A model generated the notes under the pieces. The model ran no database searches and had not been told where the DNA came from. It saw only the letters and a list, made by a program, of their open reading frames with translations. From Tomocerus qinae (Eukaryota > Arthropoda > Collembola > Entomobryomorpha > Tomoceridae), in contig CM034547.1 of the NCBI GenBank assembly GCA_020055645.1, positions 46,350,409 through 46,414,408 on the forward strand: DNA of 64,000 nucleotides. Direction: 5' to 3'. The position numbers and the translations under genes are program-made. Positions 37,897 through 49,852 of this stretch are shown piece after piece. How positions within the stretch are numbered: position 1 is the first letter of the stretch; every line of letters starts with the position of its first letter.

Positions 37897-38969
37897 GGGG
37901 TCGTACTATATACGATTGCTTTTCCGCTGTAATACCAATTTTTAATGCAATGCAATTATGTGGTAAAAGGTTTCAGCGTTTCAACTAAGTATCTAGATAG
38001 GAAACCATTTGAAAGAATGACGTAATAGGGTAATAGTGTTTTAGCATACGTGTCTCAATTCTCATTGTATACTTGTATAAACTATATTTCACTTTATCTC
38101 AAGATTTTCCTAACAACCATTAAAACTTGGTCCTGGTAGGTCCACCAATAAATAGTACATCAATAAGTTTGATATTGATTTCCTTTCATACTCTATGATG
38201 GCTGATGGCTCGTGAACTAGACTATTATATAGTAGAAGCAAAAACATATGAAACAGTAAACAATAGCCCAAAACATAAATCTAAAGCCCTTTTATTTACC
38301 AGACAATTAAGATATTTAAGTATACACCTGTCTACTTCAAATTGTAGGGAGTGTTTCATCCAAGTATTAATCGGGCATAGTTGTTATGTATCAATAGAAT
38401 AGGGTCAATATCAGCAATTTAAATTATAAGTAGTTTGCAAAGTTTGCATGCACACTAGTCCATTTAAATGAGTGGCCTCTGCTAAGTAATCGCATTGCAT
38501 GTTTACTATTTCAATATTACTGGTACGGTTTGCGTATACTAAATACTTCCAATAATTGCACTATTGTACATGGATAAGAATCTCCATGAAATATGAAAGA
38601 CAATCGGTAATCCATATATTTGGCAAAGAATGGACACAGAGAAGTGCCACATTTATTGAAGTGTTCAAATTACTTTTGTCTTTGTCATTCTTCTCTTCTT
38701 AATAAAATGAATACTGACTTTCTTGCCCTGAACTCAATAGCTGTAAACATCAACTTAAGTTGTTCTTTTTATTATTTTCCATTTCTGGAGAGCATTCATC
38801 TTGGAAGTATTGTAGGGTACCAGTGAAGCATTATTGTTACCCGTTTTAATAACCTTCTTTACTGCAATACGTTTTTGTCTTCAAAAACATGTGATATCTA
38901 TTTTTAGGGAGGTATACATTAATATATATTCGATAATTCAGAAGTCAGTAGTTAAATAAAAATAATAAA
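37897..38969. other. Intergenic region
   Basis: Between the gustatory and ionotropic receptor genes; no supported feature. Short ORFs at 38205-38402 and 38620-38826 lack any signature. Confidence 0.4.
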
Positions 38970-40895
38970 ATGATTTCATTTCTATCTCTAATAACATTAT
39001 CCATGATGTTGATTTCCTGCTACTGTCACCAAGAAAGTAATCAATTTACTTTTGTCGATGGGTTTTTGAACATTTTATTGAAAAGGTACTACAGAGCCGA
39101 CACATTAGTCTTGTGCTCAACTTCCAAAATGATTTTGAAAAACTTAACGTGTTTAATTGAGAGCACGGATTTCACTATTCCTCAAATTGTATACACTGAC
39201 TTCCAGTCTTGCTTCAACCAATTCAGATCTTCTTCTTACATGGATTATGCAATTAATAAAGTCGCAAAACAAAGTTATGTCTATCAAAATGTACATATTA
39301 TAGCTGTGGATTCATTTTCAAAAATGTTGGGACTTTGGGGACGTGATCTTGTACATAAGCAAAGTGCAGATGATATTGTTATTTATTTGACACTTTCGAC
39401 TAATTCAACTTTGGACAGAGATAATATTTACTCCAGTTTGGAACTTGTGGACAAGTCAAAGAAAACAATGTTGGCCATTATGGAAAATGATTTCAAAAGC
39501 ATTCAGGACTTATTCTTTTGGCCACTGTGCCCTCAAATCGATTATAATTTTAAAAGAAACTATCGATACGTTGATAAAAGTAACATCGAGGACTTTTTAA
39601 ATCAGGATTTGGAATGTCGATGGCTATTTTCAGATGCAAAGTATACAAAAAGTGTGAGCTTTCCTCATGTGGATCTATACAATTACGGATCTTGGGAAAA
39701 TAATCTTATTCAAGCGTTGTCAGCCAAGTTCAATCTTAATCATCACTCACAGGATAGAAGAATCTTGCCAGAAATAAGATTTGTAAGAGGAGACGGGTTG
39801 AAACACAAGTCATCTTTCATATCCATGCACCAATCGACCTATTACACTTTTTTCTCAGTTATTGCCAGAAAATCGGAATCGGATTTTTCAACATTGTTAA
39901 TCCCTTTTGAATCTTGTATATGGTTTAACTGCCTAATATTCCTGTTACTCCATTTGACATTTTTCATTGGTGTCAATGTTGTTTTAAAACGGTACCTGAA
40001 AATGGGGCCTTTTGACTATGCAGGGAGAAAAATGCTCGAACTACTTACTGTCATCAGATTTCCTTACAAAAAAGATGTTTGGTCAGGGAAAATCAGTTCC
40101 TTGATTGGAAAAACCATGTTTGCCATTATTACGATAGCATACCTAAGCCATTTGCCACGCATTATGAATTATGATTCAATGGCTGAGGATTTGTTACCCA
40201 TTGATCCAATTAACCACCAACATCCCTATAACTTTTATGAGTTGTTTCAAAGTGGAAATACCCAACACATTTATTCAGGGAGCTCGGTGACACTGCAATC
40301 TTTAAAGTTTGTTGCCAAGATTCAATTTCCGAAGTTTAATATCTCCGATAAAATTAGAGATGAAAATGATTTCGGACGAATACCTTGCCTTGATGACATC
40401 AAAAAAATGAACAGCAGAAGTTCCAATATTAAATCTGTCAATTGCATAGTCATGAATACAGAACTTGCTTCTGTGATCCAACAACTAAAATATTATATGC
40501 CATATAATTATGAAATACACGGTACTTCTAGTAAAATCGGAAAATCAAACATATTTCTAGAATACAAATCTGAATGTATTTTTTGCGCTGTCATCGCCGA
40601 AGCCATAAATAAATGGCACCAAGGAGGAATTTTGAAGAGTGTGTTTATGCGACCCTTTAAAAGAAGGGATCATCCGATCTACGATAGACCAAGACCTCAT
40701 AAACTGCGTCAATTGTATTTGTTCTACATGGTATTTTGCATTGGAATTGCCATTTCAGTTGGATTCTGGATTTTAGAAATCATTTTCGGGTTCATTTTTC
40801 GAAAAAATCTCCAATTGAGAGCATTGAGACATTATGAACTCACCACTTGGAAACTAGCCACTTTATGCGCAGTAAGATTTTTGTTGAAAATATGA
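38970..40895 (+). CDS. Divergent ionotropic receptor (IR)
   Basis: Long open exon of 641 codons with an N-terminal signal peptide (MISFLSLITLSMMLISCYC). After a ~280-residue extracellular part, IPFESCIWF leads into TM1 (about 317-340). A pore-like segment follows (about 352-364), then TM3 (about 376-396). A second ligand-binding half then leads to the last helix (about 590-617), a standard IR layout without an obvious glutamate-binding Arg/Thr/Asp set. Role: chemosensory ion channel subunit. The frame stops at 40895, but a good splice donor (GCA|GTAAGA after 40871) could instead join codon 634 to exons at 40996-41229 and 41498-41683, all in phase 0. With those exons the protein would be about 773 aa with extra membrane segments. 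Confidence 0.85.
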   Translation: MISFLSLITLSMMLISCYCHQESNQFTFVDGFLNILLKRYYRADTLVLCSTSKMILKNLTCLIESTDFTIPQIVYTDFQSCFNQFRSSSYMDYAINKVAKQSYVYQNVHIIAVDSFSKMLGLWGRDLVHKQSADDIVIYLTLSTNSTLDRDNIYSSLELVDKSKKTMLAIMENDFKSIQDLFFWPLCPQIDYNFKRNYRYVDKSNIEDFLNQDLECRWLFSDAKYTKSVSFPHVDLYNYGSWENNLIQALSAKFNLNHHSQDRRILPEIRFVRGDGLKHKSSFISMHQSTYYTFFSVIARKSESDFSTLLIPFESCIWFNCLIFLLLHLTFFIGVNVVLKRYLKMGPFDYAGRKMLELLTVIRFPYKKDVWSGKISSLIGKTMFAIITIAYLSHLPRIMNYDSMAEDLLPIDPINHQHPYNFYELFQSGNTQHIYSGSSVTLQSLKFVAKIQFPKFNISDKIRDENDFGRIPCLDDIKKMNSRSSNIKSVNCIVMNTELASVIQQLKYYMPYNYEIHGTSSKIGKSNIFLEYKSECIFCAVIAEAINKWHQGGILKSVFMRPFKRRDHPIYDRPRPHKLRQLYLFYMVFCIGIAISVGFWILEIIFGFIFRKNLQLRALRHYELTTWKLATLCAVRFLLKI

Positions 40896-40995
40896 ATAAA
40901 TTCTTTATGTATTTATTTAATTTCAGTGAAAAATACTCATAAACATAAGAAAATAAACTTTGTAAATAAATCAATAAATCTATTTTCTCTTATAG

Positions 40996-41683
40996 GTGGG
41001 CGTAGTTGGTTTTCTTCTTTCCTCAAGATTGGAATGCCACGATATATTTAATGGACAGCTGATAGAGTACTGTGAAGATTATCTAAATCTGTTGAGATTT
41101 ACCAGCATATTCTGTTACGGTTTAGCCGTTTGGAACTTTGTTATGTTCACCGGAACCCGGAGATTGGTATATACAAGAAAAAGCCTGTCTCCTATATCAT
41201 TGAAAATTATTGCTGCTCTCCGTATCATGGTAATACTGGAATGACCAAAACAATTTAATGGAATTGGTGGTATTAACCAAGCACGTATCCAGAGGGGAGC
41301 AAGGGGGCCCGGGCCCCATTAAGTTCCCAGAAAAAGACGATTTTTTCGCCCGAAAGTTTAAAAACCGAAAAATTTTCGCGCTTCGCGCGAATATGCCATA
41401 ATTTTACCAATATATTTTGGTGAACCCCCCCAGGTCAAATTCCTGGATACGTGCTTGGGATTAATATTTGCTCTATTACTATTTATTAACTATGTAGACA
41501 ACTTTGTCCTGGTATTGTGACATTTTGCTTTGGATGGCCTGTGCTCTTCTACCGTTCTACTTGTACCTGAATTGGTTTTCTGAGACTTTTAATCTTGTGC
41601 TATTAAGAAATCTTGGTGTCTATGCAGCAGTCATAATATTCATAACTATTGACGATTTATCGGTGAAGTTTTACTTTTACTAA
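40996..41683 (+). pseudogene. Membrane-protein exons in phase with the upstream IR (chemoreceptor remnant or alternative 3' end)
   Basis: Two candidate exons, 40996-41229 and 41498-41683 (ending TAA), separated by an intron that contains a MITE. Together they encode about 139 residues with three hydrophobic segments (LLRFTSIFCYGLAVWNFVMF; WYCDILLWMACALLPFYLYL; LGVYAAVIIFITI) and a basic loop RRLVYTRKSLSP, loosely reminiscent of the N-terminal part of a gustatory receptor. No start codon with a sensible leader lies before them. They are either spliced to the IR (the phase fits) or left from a decayed receptor gene. No TYxxxxxQF end is present. Confidence 0.4.
41277..41458. mobile_element. 182-bp MITE with CCAAGCACGTATCCAG ends
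   Basis: The left terminus CCAAGCACGTATCCAG is matched by the inverted right terminus CTGGATACGTGCTTGG. The interior has a GGGGCCCGGGCCCC-type palindrome and a GCGCTTCGCGC hairpin. Flanked by ATTAA on the left and G-ATTAA on the right. GC-rich against its AT-rich surroundings; no ORF. Confidence 0.88.
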
Positions 41684-42311
41684 TCTGCTGGAGTGACAAT
41701 TTTTGGAGATTATGCCTTTGGCACTCATTTAGTTATGCCAGTGTTACTAATACTTACTTTATTTTAAATATAGATCTAACCTCAACACGAGTGACGGTCA
41801 AATCACATGAAGAGATAACCAATTGGCGATTGTATTGCTAATAGTATTCTAATTAAAATAAATATTGCTATCACTGTTGGCACAACCAAAAGTACAATTT
41901 TGCATAATCAAAACATAAATTACACACGTACACCAAATGTATATCTATCTACATGTAAAATCTATTTACATGTGTGGGACAAATTCATGATGTGTTCCAA
42001 CTTTTTCATCCACTGATGCCATACATATCGTCAAATTCTAAATAGGTCATATCTACATCTACATTTATGCAGTACATTTACTCTGCTAGATATTCAAAAA
42101 AGAAGGCAAAACGTATATTGTTATTATAAATATGACTTTATGAATAAATAATAAAATCCGATTAAACTGTATAAAGAAAAAGACATCATCAGTAGTATGA
42201 AAGTATACATTTAATTTCAACGAACCACTCCGTAATGTGGGATACATATGTTACAAAAGAATTAGCTACTAATACCAAATTATGCAAAAATTTTATATTT
42301 CATTCCATGAA
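41684..42311. other. Intergenic, convergent 3' ends
   Basis: Between the IR-associated exons and the 3' end of the mucin-like gene; no supported feature. Confidence 0.4.
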
Positions 42312-44123
42312 TTAACATTTGAAGGTATATGGTTTCTTGACGAAATATACGTGCATGGTTGTTATTCCACCACAGTATTGGTAGTAAGGTTCCACGCAAG
42401 GATTCCCATTCACTACATACTAAAACCATAAATTATGGTTTATTAAATAGAAGTAGAAATAACGTTCTACATTTCAGTTTGAAACCGATTATGATACCAT
42501 ACAGTGATTAATGACTGATTAAAAAATTAACAACAGACCTTGAAAGCTGGACCGGGAAGATATTCGTAATGATCATAAGTAGAAGTTGCAATGCCCATAG
42601 CCATAAAAACAAAGCCTCTCATGTAATCATCGCCATCAAAAAGGACACTGTAGGGAGGAATTGTGTAGCAATTGTCGTGAGTCCAACTGTGCATGTTCTT
42701 GAAATTGTGATACCCTGTGAATTGGCAAAACCTTAAAATTATATTAGTTAGAATATTTTGCATCATACAATTTGTAAGTGTACCATACCCATAGCGTCTA
42801 CACATTGAGCATTATCCCAATGTTTTTCAACTGCAGCAGGTCTGTACGAGGGACAAAAATCTGTTACATACGGAGTAGATCCATATTGAAACCAAATTCC
42901 ATATCCTCCCAAACCTTCTTTTATATACTCTGGCAAACTTCGTCCGCTCTCACAAATCGTTCCTAAAAATATTATTCAGTCAATTTCGGCCAAATACTCA
43001 AATTGCGATTGAGTATTGCGATTGGCTTACTTGGATTTTGAAAATAGGCAGTTAACGTATAATAATCTTGTCCGTCATACTTCGTTTTGAGAAAGTAGGG
43101 CACATGGTTGTACGCATAGTAGAAGCTGTTATTACAGGATGTGAGCTCTTCTGCCAACATCTAAACACAATTTACAATATTACTTGAGTATATATTTCAA
43201 AAATAATATAATTTAATCGGACGTAAAGTGAAATATTTCTTCTGCGTTACCGTACATGCGTTTGAATTCCAGAAATGTATCCGTATCTATCGTATAGCAA
43301 AACTAGAGACCAATCTTCGTCATAAACATATCTGTAACCATTAAATCGACCGTAGTTTTCACAACCATCAGGACCGTGACTGATTAGTTCCCAACCCAGA
43401 TCCAAAGCTTCATATGCTGTTGAAGGCACTGATTTAAAGCAACTAGAGTTATTAGTTGCTAGTTGTTCTTCACTACACCAGGTCACTGTAAAACAATTTT
43501 GCATACGATATTATTTGAAGTGTTGATAAACATTTAAAATGATAATAAAATCGAAATAGAGTACTGACCTATGACTTCAGTCCAATATGGATCATCTTTG
43601 TAAACATGAGTTCCGTTTTTTGTGGTACTTTCAATTGGAGAATAAGTCGTTGTATCATTTGTATCTGGGTAAATTGTAGACATCATTGTCGTGCTCGAGC
43701 TAATATCACTAGAAGAAGGGGATGTACTAGCATCAGTTGTTTCTGGTGTCGTGGAAGAACTAGCATCAGTTGTTTCTGGTGTCGTGGAAGAAGTAGCATC
43801 AGTTGTGTCTGTAGAAGTTTCATCCACCGTTGTTGGGGATGAACTACTAGGATCAGTCATGCTCATATCAGCAAAACTCCCTGACAAGGAGCACAAATTA
43901 ACAGAAATTCAATTATCTGACAAATATAATATGATGATGGACATAATAATACGGACAATAGACTAAACTTTATTTCTGCGCGGCACTCTTACAAGGGTGG
44001 GTTTAAAATGAAAGAACTCTTTACAATGGAGATGGTTTAACATAATATTCCCAATTTTCAAAAAATGGTATAATGGAATTACATACCTGATATCCAAAAC
44101 AATATTAATAAAATGTATTTCAT
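42312..44123 (-). CDS. Secreted mucin-like protein with a conserved-looking cysteine domain
   Basis: Seven exons on the minus strand: 44123-44087, 43880-43569, 43485-43256, 43160-43031, 42962-42789, 42714-42539 and 42419-42312; 388 aa, all phases consistent. Exon 1 is a signal peptide (MKYILLILFWISG). Exon 2 encodes a Ser/Thr-rich stretch of about 70 residues with two adjacent SSTTPETTDA repeats, a probable O-glycosylated stalk. The remaining ~270 residues form a cysteine- and aromatic-rich domain (WSLVLLYDRYGYISGIQTH, GYGIWFQYGSTPYVTDFC, MHSWTHDNCYTIPPY, YYQYCGGITTMHVYF). I do not recognise it as a named family. The general pattern (DWSLVLLYD..G-I-GIQ) looks like that of uncharacterised secreted arthropod proteins. 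Expected extracellular or gut/cuticle surface; function unknown. Confidence 0.8.
43720..43810 (-). repeat. Short coding tandem repeat (30-bp unit)
   Basis: Two adjacent near-identical 30-bp units plus a partial third (GTTTCTGGTGTCGTGGAAGA on the plus strand) encode the SSTTPETTDA repeats of the mucin-like protein. Confidence 0.85.
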
Positions 44124-47100
44124 TTTTTATTTCACTATAATAGGCTAAATGTAATTAATACTTCCAGATCCTCGGTAGCATTGAATTGATTTTATTTGAA
44201 AGTACAATCTGCCTTAGCAAACCGTTTCTTCTTTGTTTAGAGCTTAGATGAGACTATTTTTAGCAGAGTATTAAATATGAATATGAAAGTAGGTTATTCA
44301 CCCGTATATAACGACAAGGAATTATTGCTTAGCGAAACAAAACCTCAATTCATTTGAGAATTTGCTAAGACAGGAAAATCAAGTAAAACATCCACTAGGC
44401 CGTTATGCAATTGTATTTCATGAGTGATCTAATAAATAATTTTTGTGAAGGTAGGTAACATTCTTTTAATTTTCTCCCATTCACGTAGCATCTTAGATAG
44501 CAAAACACTCCTAAGCAATTTATTAGAGCTTCTCTGTCCATCTATATGAGTTAGGATGTTCCTAATTCGTTGTACAAGTACGAGGAACCTGGTAAATGGA
44601 TACAACAGTGGTTAACAAGAATTTAAAAAATTGACGCTTGGTACTTTGTTTTTATCGCCACATTTTTGTCCGATAAAATTGACCTCATTGTTGGCCTTGT
44701 GCAATAATCCCATCTTGGCCTACTCAATATGAAGCGATAAGTCTTACCCTCTTACCTCACTTTATTCTACAGTCTATAGAGATGCATGATTAAAATCCAG
44801 TGATTGCATTTCGACAAGCTACTTAATACTTAATACTAACTATTTAAGTATATTAAATCTATTTTTGTGTATATACCATGTATATACAGATAATGTTACT
44901 TAAACTAATAATTGATTTGAATTAACAATCATTAACCATCAGGTCCATTTCAATGATCAATTATCTCTATATTATAATCACCGTTTTAGATAGAGTAATA
45001 TATTTACCTGCATATACATGTTTGTAACTATTTGTGGTAGGGCGAGGTCAGACAGGTATCCAGTAATTTGGGTAAGGGGGGTCGCAACAAATAGTTATGG
45101 TAAAAACTGAGCTTTCTGTGTACGTGCTTGGCCACAGTATCCAATACGTATATGATTATGCTGGATGCCTACCTTTAGAAATTTAGTCACATATGCTGGG
45201 GGCTACTAGTGTAATATAAAAAAATAATTATTACTATATGTAATCGTGATACAGATAGAGCAATAAATTTACCTGCCTATATATGCACATATATATATGA
45301 TGTACAGGGCTTTTGTCATGTGCATAAATCTGAGTCATTTTCATAGTAGTCCATTGTGCTTGAAAAATTAAAAGACATCTCTAGCAATTGAAATTTTATA
45401 GTTTAAACTTTTTATGCGCCGTTTGAAGGACATTTTATAAGGCCTATAAGAAAATGCTTATTATGCCACTAAGTGTTGTTTATGATTATAATATGCTGTC
45501 TTCAACCAAAATTAAATACTTCCCGTGTAACTACATTAGGGATTAAGAAAGCTTACACCAACCGTAAGATCGTAAGATCGTGTCAAGAACTATTAAATAA
45601 TATTCAACGCAAAATTGGTATAAAGCCTAATATGATGGAGCTTCTATTCGGTCAGAATAAATTTCTTATATCAATTAGTGGATTTTCCATCCGGATTTTT
45701 ATGATATTTAAGTTTTAACTGTTATACTGTTTTCCGTTTTCACTTGAGATTATAATCTACTCTCTGTTCTATGCCAATAGATTGAAACAAGTAGATCTAT
45801 GATGTTTGCAATTTTTTGTCAGAAAATCATAAAAATGTGCTGCAGCCAGTCGTGGCATGTTTAAAACTTGGTAGAATGTAAAAATGATGTCCAAACGTAA
45901 TACTTATTGTATGTATATTGTAATTAACGCTTTTTTACTTCATAAAATATCAACTCATTTCTCTAAGCGGCCTAGGGTTATATAATTACATCTCTTGTAT
46001 TATTTTAATCTGCATCTTCTGATCAAGAACAAAGGCCATGCAATTTTGACTTCTCCAAAGCGCAGCAGAATTTAAAATAGCTGCTTATTCTAGGAATATC
46101 GTTTTGACTGAAAAATGCAAATGTGTTTTGATGTCACAAGATGTGTCATAACTTTACAGACTGATAAAATTGTAGAACTTGTGCACTTATCAAAAGCGTC
46201 ATTCAAAATTAGAAATGGCCTGACAAGTTTAACTAAGAGATGCATCATAAAACTTTATCAAGCTTTTCAAGGATGCCCAAATTAATGATTTGACTTGAAA
46301 GCAAGATTGGGAAATTTAACCTTAACCTTGCAATGACGAACATTACTAATGACTGATCCGACAAAGAAAAACATAAGCGAAAGGGTGAAGTGTTTGTATA
46401 CATATCTTCACGAATCAAATAGGGCATTTGCTAACTAAACTATTTAAGGTATATTCAAATTGTACTTATATAACTTCAATATGTGTTCTAGTTAATCTGG
46501 ATTAGATTAACAGACCTTATCAACATACAAATATAGAAGCTTGTATAAAGGAAATTGGAATGTTATAGGATTTGTAGATTTCCGATGTATTATAATTTTC
46601 GAATGGTTTAAATGATATAGGACACGTAGATACTGTAAACTGTACACTGTGCGTGTACACTTAAAGTAAAGTTGGTTGATAGTACGTTATATTGTACTAA
46701 TACTAATAGTTGAGTTACATATCGCTCGTTTGGTTACATTACTAGCAGATGTATATAATGACATTATAATAATATTTAAGCTGTAAAGCACAGCATTAAA
46801 TGGTTTACAATAATTCGTAAACATATGGATTACAACAATGATTAATGATTACAAACAAATCTATCAGGCTTTCCTATATATAAAAAGAGTTAATAATATA
46901 ATAAGTCAGTCCAAAATTCACAGCCTAACATTTGTAAATAAGTTGTACATGTACCAACAAAAACAAGAGATTTCCAATTTAGTTTTTAAAATGGTCTGTA
47001 CTTGCATAATAAAAAACAGCATAAAGTTACATGAACTATCAAATAAAATTTATAAATTATATTTATAAGTTTATGGAGTACATTAACACAAGATCTTTTT

Positions 47101-47660
47101 GTTTAATCAATGTCAAACAGGGAGCATTAGTTAGTATAAAACTTACAGCAGATAACATTTATGTCTGAGTTGGATAAAAACTTTAAAAGTTATCAATACA
47201 AGAGTAAAGGCATAGTGCTATTATGCTATAATATTATTATATCGTTGTTGCATAAAACAACATGAACTTGGAAGCTACAATGATGAATAAATAGTATGTA
47301 TAATTATGTGGACCGGCGGGTCAGGTTTTGGCTGGAGAGAGTTTTGGAAACAAGAGATATATTTTACAAGAGTATTCATATTCACAGCACGAACTAGTAT
47401 GTATTGCATCTTAAGTACTTAAACACATCAAGGTGGATTTCTATAGATAACATCACATAACATACAGTATAACTTAATATAATTGGAATGTCCTGCTACA
47501 CAGTCTGGAGGCTGGAGTTGCTGGCTGGAGCCGAAGCTCAAGGTTAATCGTCTCTGTAAACATACATTACATACACACAGTCAGTTCAGTTTAGTCTTTT
47601 GCATACAAAATACTTGGTCACCCTACATTTACTAATTTGCCATCAATTAAAGCAATTAAA
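44124..47660. other. Intergenic region with repeat fragments
   Basis: About 3.5 kb. 44960-45300 carries end fragments of the dispersed repeat family. Short ORFs (45473-45718, 46245-46427, 46838-47068) are low complexity or unrecognised. 47300-47660 is the likely 5' side of the FGGY kinase gene. Confidence 0.45.
44960..45300 (-). repeat. Dispersed repeat, end fragments (copy C, two pieces)
   Basis: Two pieces in the same orientation, about 44965-45045 and 45238-45300. Both carry the GATAGAG(C)AATA-ATTTACCTGC-TATATA block seen at one end of copies A and B; the first also has GTGGTAGGG. Confidence 0.6.
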
Positions 47661-49852
47661 ATGCAACGGTTTTACATTGGGGTTGATGTCGGTTCCGGAA
47701 GTGCCCGAGCTGGGTTATTTGATTCCTCTGGCACTTTGAAACATGTGGCTGTTCGAGATATTCTAGTAAACAATCCAGAGCCAGGTTATTACGAGCAGAG
47801 CAGTGAAGATATATGGAACACTGTGTGCTACGTTGTAAAGGTACAACTTTCATCTCTCGATCTTTCTACATTATTTATTTGTCGCATTAAATACTAGATG
47901 TGTATTCTATTATACCGTGTAAATATCTGTAGTTTTGAATTTTTTCCTGTTTTATTAAATTAGGAAGTTACAAAAAATGTGGATGAGCAAACAATAGAAG
48001 GAATATCTTTCTGTGCTACATGTTCTTTGGTGGCTATCGGGGACAAGGATGAACCGGTATCAATCAACAAGACTGGTAAGCCCTAATATGCAGAGGGTAA
48101 ATAGTTTGATGATTTAAAAAAGACTAAATATTGTAACAAAAGATTATTTTACATCGTAAGGGGACAATAACTGGAATATTGTTATGTGGATGGACCACAG
48201 AGCGGAAAAAGAGGCGTCCTTTATCAACACTACCGGGCACGAAGTCTTAGAATATGTAGGTGGCTCAATTTCTTTGGAAATGGAAACTCCCAAAATTTTA
48301 TGGCTGAAACACAATTTGCCTGCTAGTTTTGAAAAGACGAAGCATTACTTTGATTTGGGAGATTATTTGAGATGGAGAGCAACTGGGAGTCTGAAACGAT
48401 CAATTTGTTGCATAGTATGTAAATGGACGTATGTCAATGATCCTTCGAGAAACTCGTGGAGCCAGTCGTATTTTGAAACAATTGGACTTGAAGACGCTCT
48501 GCCCAAAATAGGAGACCTTGTCTCATTTCCTGGAGATTCAGATGTAATCTCATTAACCGCAGCTGAAAATCTGCAACTTCCAAGGAATACTAAAGTAGGA
48601 TTCTCCATGATTGATGCTCATTCAGGTGTGCTCGGAATGATTGGATGCAATGATGGACCTTCTTATGCCGATCTGAATACCTCAAGTCGTCTCGGTCTGA
48701 TTTCTGGAACATCAAATTGCCATATGGCTCTTAGCAAGAAATGTGTCAAGGTTCCCGGTGTTTGGGGCCCGTACTACGGAGTCATTCTCAAAGATATGTA
48801 CCTGAGCGAAGGTGGACAAAGCGCAGCTGGAAAATTGCTTGATCATGTCGTAATGTCTCATCCTGCATATGCTCTCATTAAAAAAGAACTCGGATCCCAC
48901 GGGTAAATAAATCGTTCTGATCATATGCTACACATAAATGAAATAGTACTGAACTTTTGCACTATTTCCGAATTTTAGAAAAGTGTTGAGCAGTCTGGAA
49001 GATACTATTGTAAAAATGTCTCGTAATGGAAATGGCAAAAGTGTATCAGAACTTACAAAGGAATTGCATATTTGGCCAGATTTTCATGGGAATCGATCTC
49101 CTGTAGCTGATCCAACACTTAAGGGCATGGTAATTCAGAACTCAGTACATGCTTACGGGGAATTCTATTTTATTCTAAATCAGATCAATATTTTAGCTCG
49201 TGTATTTACAATTTTTTGAAAGTTGTTGATAATATTAAGATTTCAGGATTGACTTTGTCAGCAACGGAAGAAAATTTGGCAACTTTATATTTGGCAACCA
49301 TTCAGGCCTTAGCAGTGAGTAGTAAAATTATTATGCTAAATTCGTTCATGATTGAATGAGTACAATGATTTTTAAGTTCACTAATCCATGCACATTTTAT
49401 TGGGGATTTAAAGTATGGAAGTCGACACATCAAAGAGTCAATGGAAAAGGCAGGACATAGTTTTGACGAGTTGGTAATTTGTGGCGGATTAACGAAGTCA
49501 AAACTATTTCTCCAAATTCATGCCGATGCAATTGGTCTCCCTGTCGTCATACCCAATTGTTCTGAGCCTGTTTTACTAGGAGCTGCAATCTCAGCAGCGG
49601 CTGCTTGCAAGCAAAGTCTTCAGCTTACGGAAGTCTTAAAATCAATGGCAGGAGGTTGCTCTAAAGTGAACCCCAACGCACTGGACAAAAGGTTGACAAC
49701 CTTTACTATAAGATGATTTAATTCATTCTCTTGTTTTTAACATTAATTTACAAACCTCCGTTAATTGCAGCTTTCATGACAAGAAGTACCAAGTGTTTCT
49801 GGCAATGCTGGATGATCAATTAAAATACAGGAAAATAATGGCATGCGAATAG
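47661..49852 (+). CDS. FGGY: FGGY carbohydrate kinase (ribulokinase-like, human FGGY ortholog)
   Basis: Seven exons: 47661-47840, 47964-48075, 48161-48902, 48979-49129, 49240-49314, 49414-49691 and 49771-49852; 539 aa (human FGGY is about 551). Exon 5 starts at the AG before ATTTCAGG, which restores LKGM-ISGLTLS. Seen: the N-terminal ATPase phosphate loop [27 protein letters not shown] (the MWxDxR sugar-binding and catalytic motif of FGGY kinases); the GTSNCHMAL and GLTLSA blocks; [18 protein letters not shown]; and the closing [11 protein letters not shown]. Role: ATP-dependent phosphorylation of a pentulose, likely D-ribulose, in the cytosol. The upstream frame is open only from TTG, so the ATG at 47661 is taken. 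Single gene, no operon context. Confidence 0.95.

Noticed and set aside
43606-43966. Plus-strand ORFs rich in repeated Cys/Trp or Val/Ser units
   Set aside because: They are the antisense reading of the Ser/Thr repeat stalk of the mucin-like gene.
45473-47068. Several short ORFs in the 44-47.6 kb gap
   Set aside because: No family features, no consistent splice joins, close to repeat fragments; I considered a decayed transposase but found no catalytic motif.
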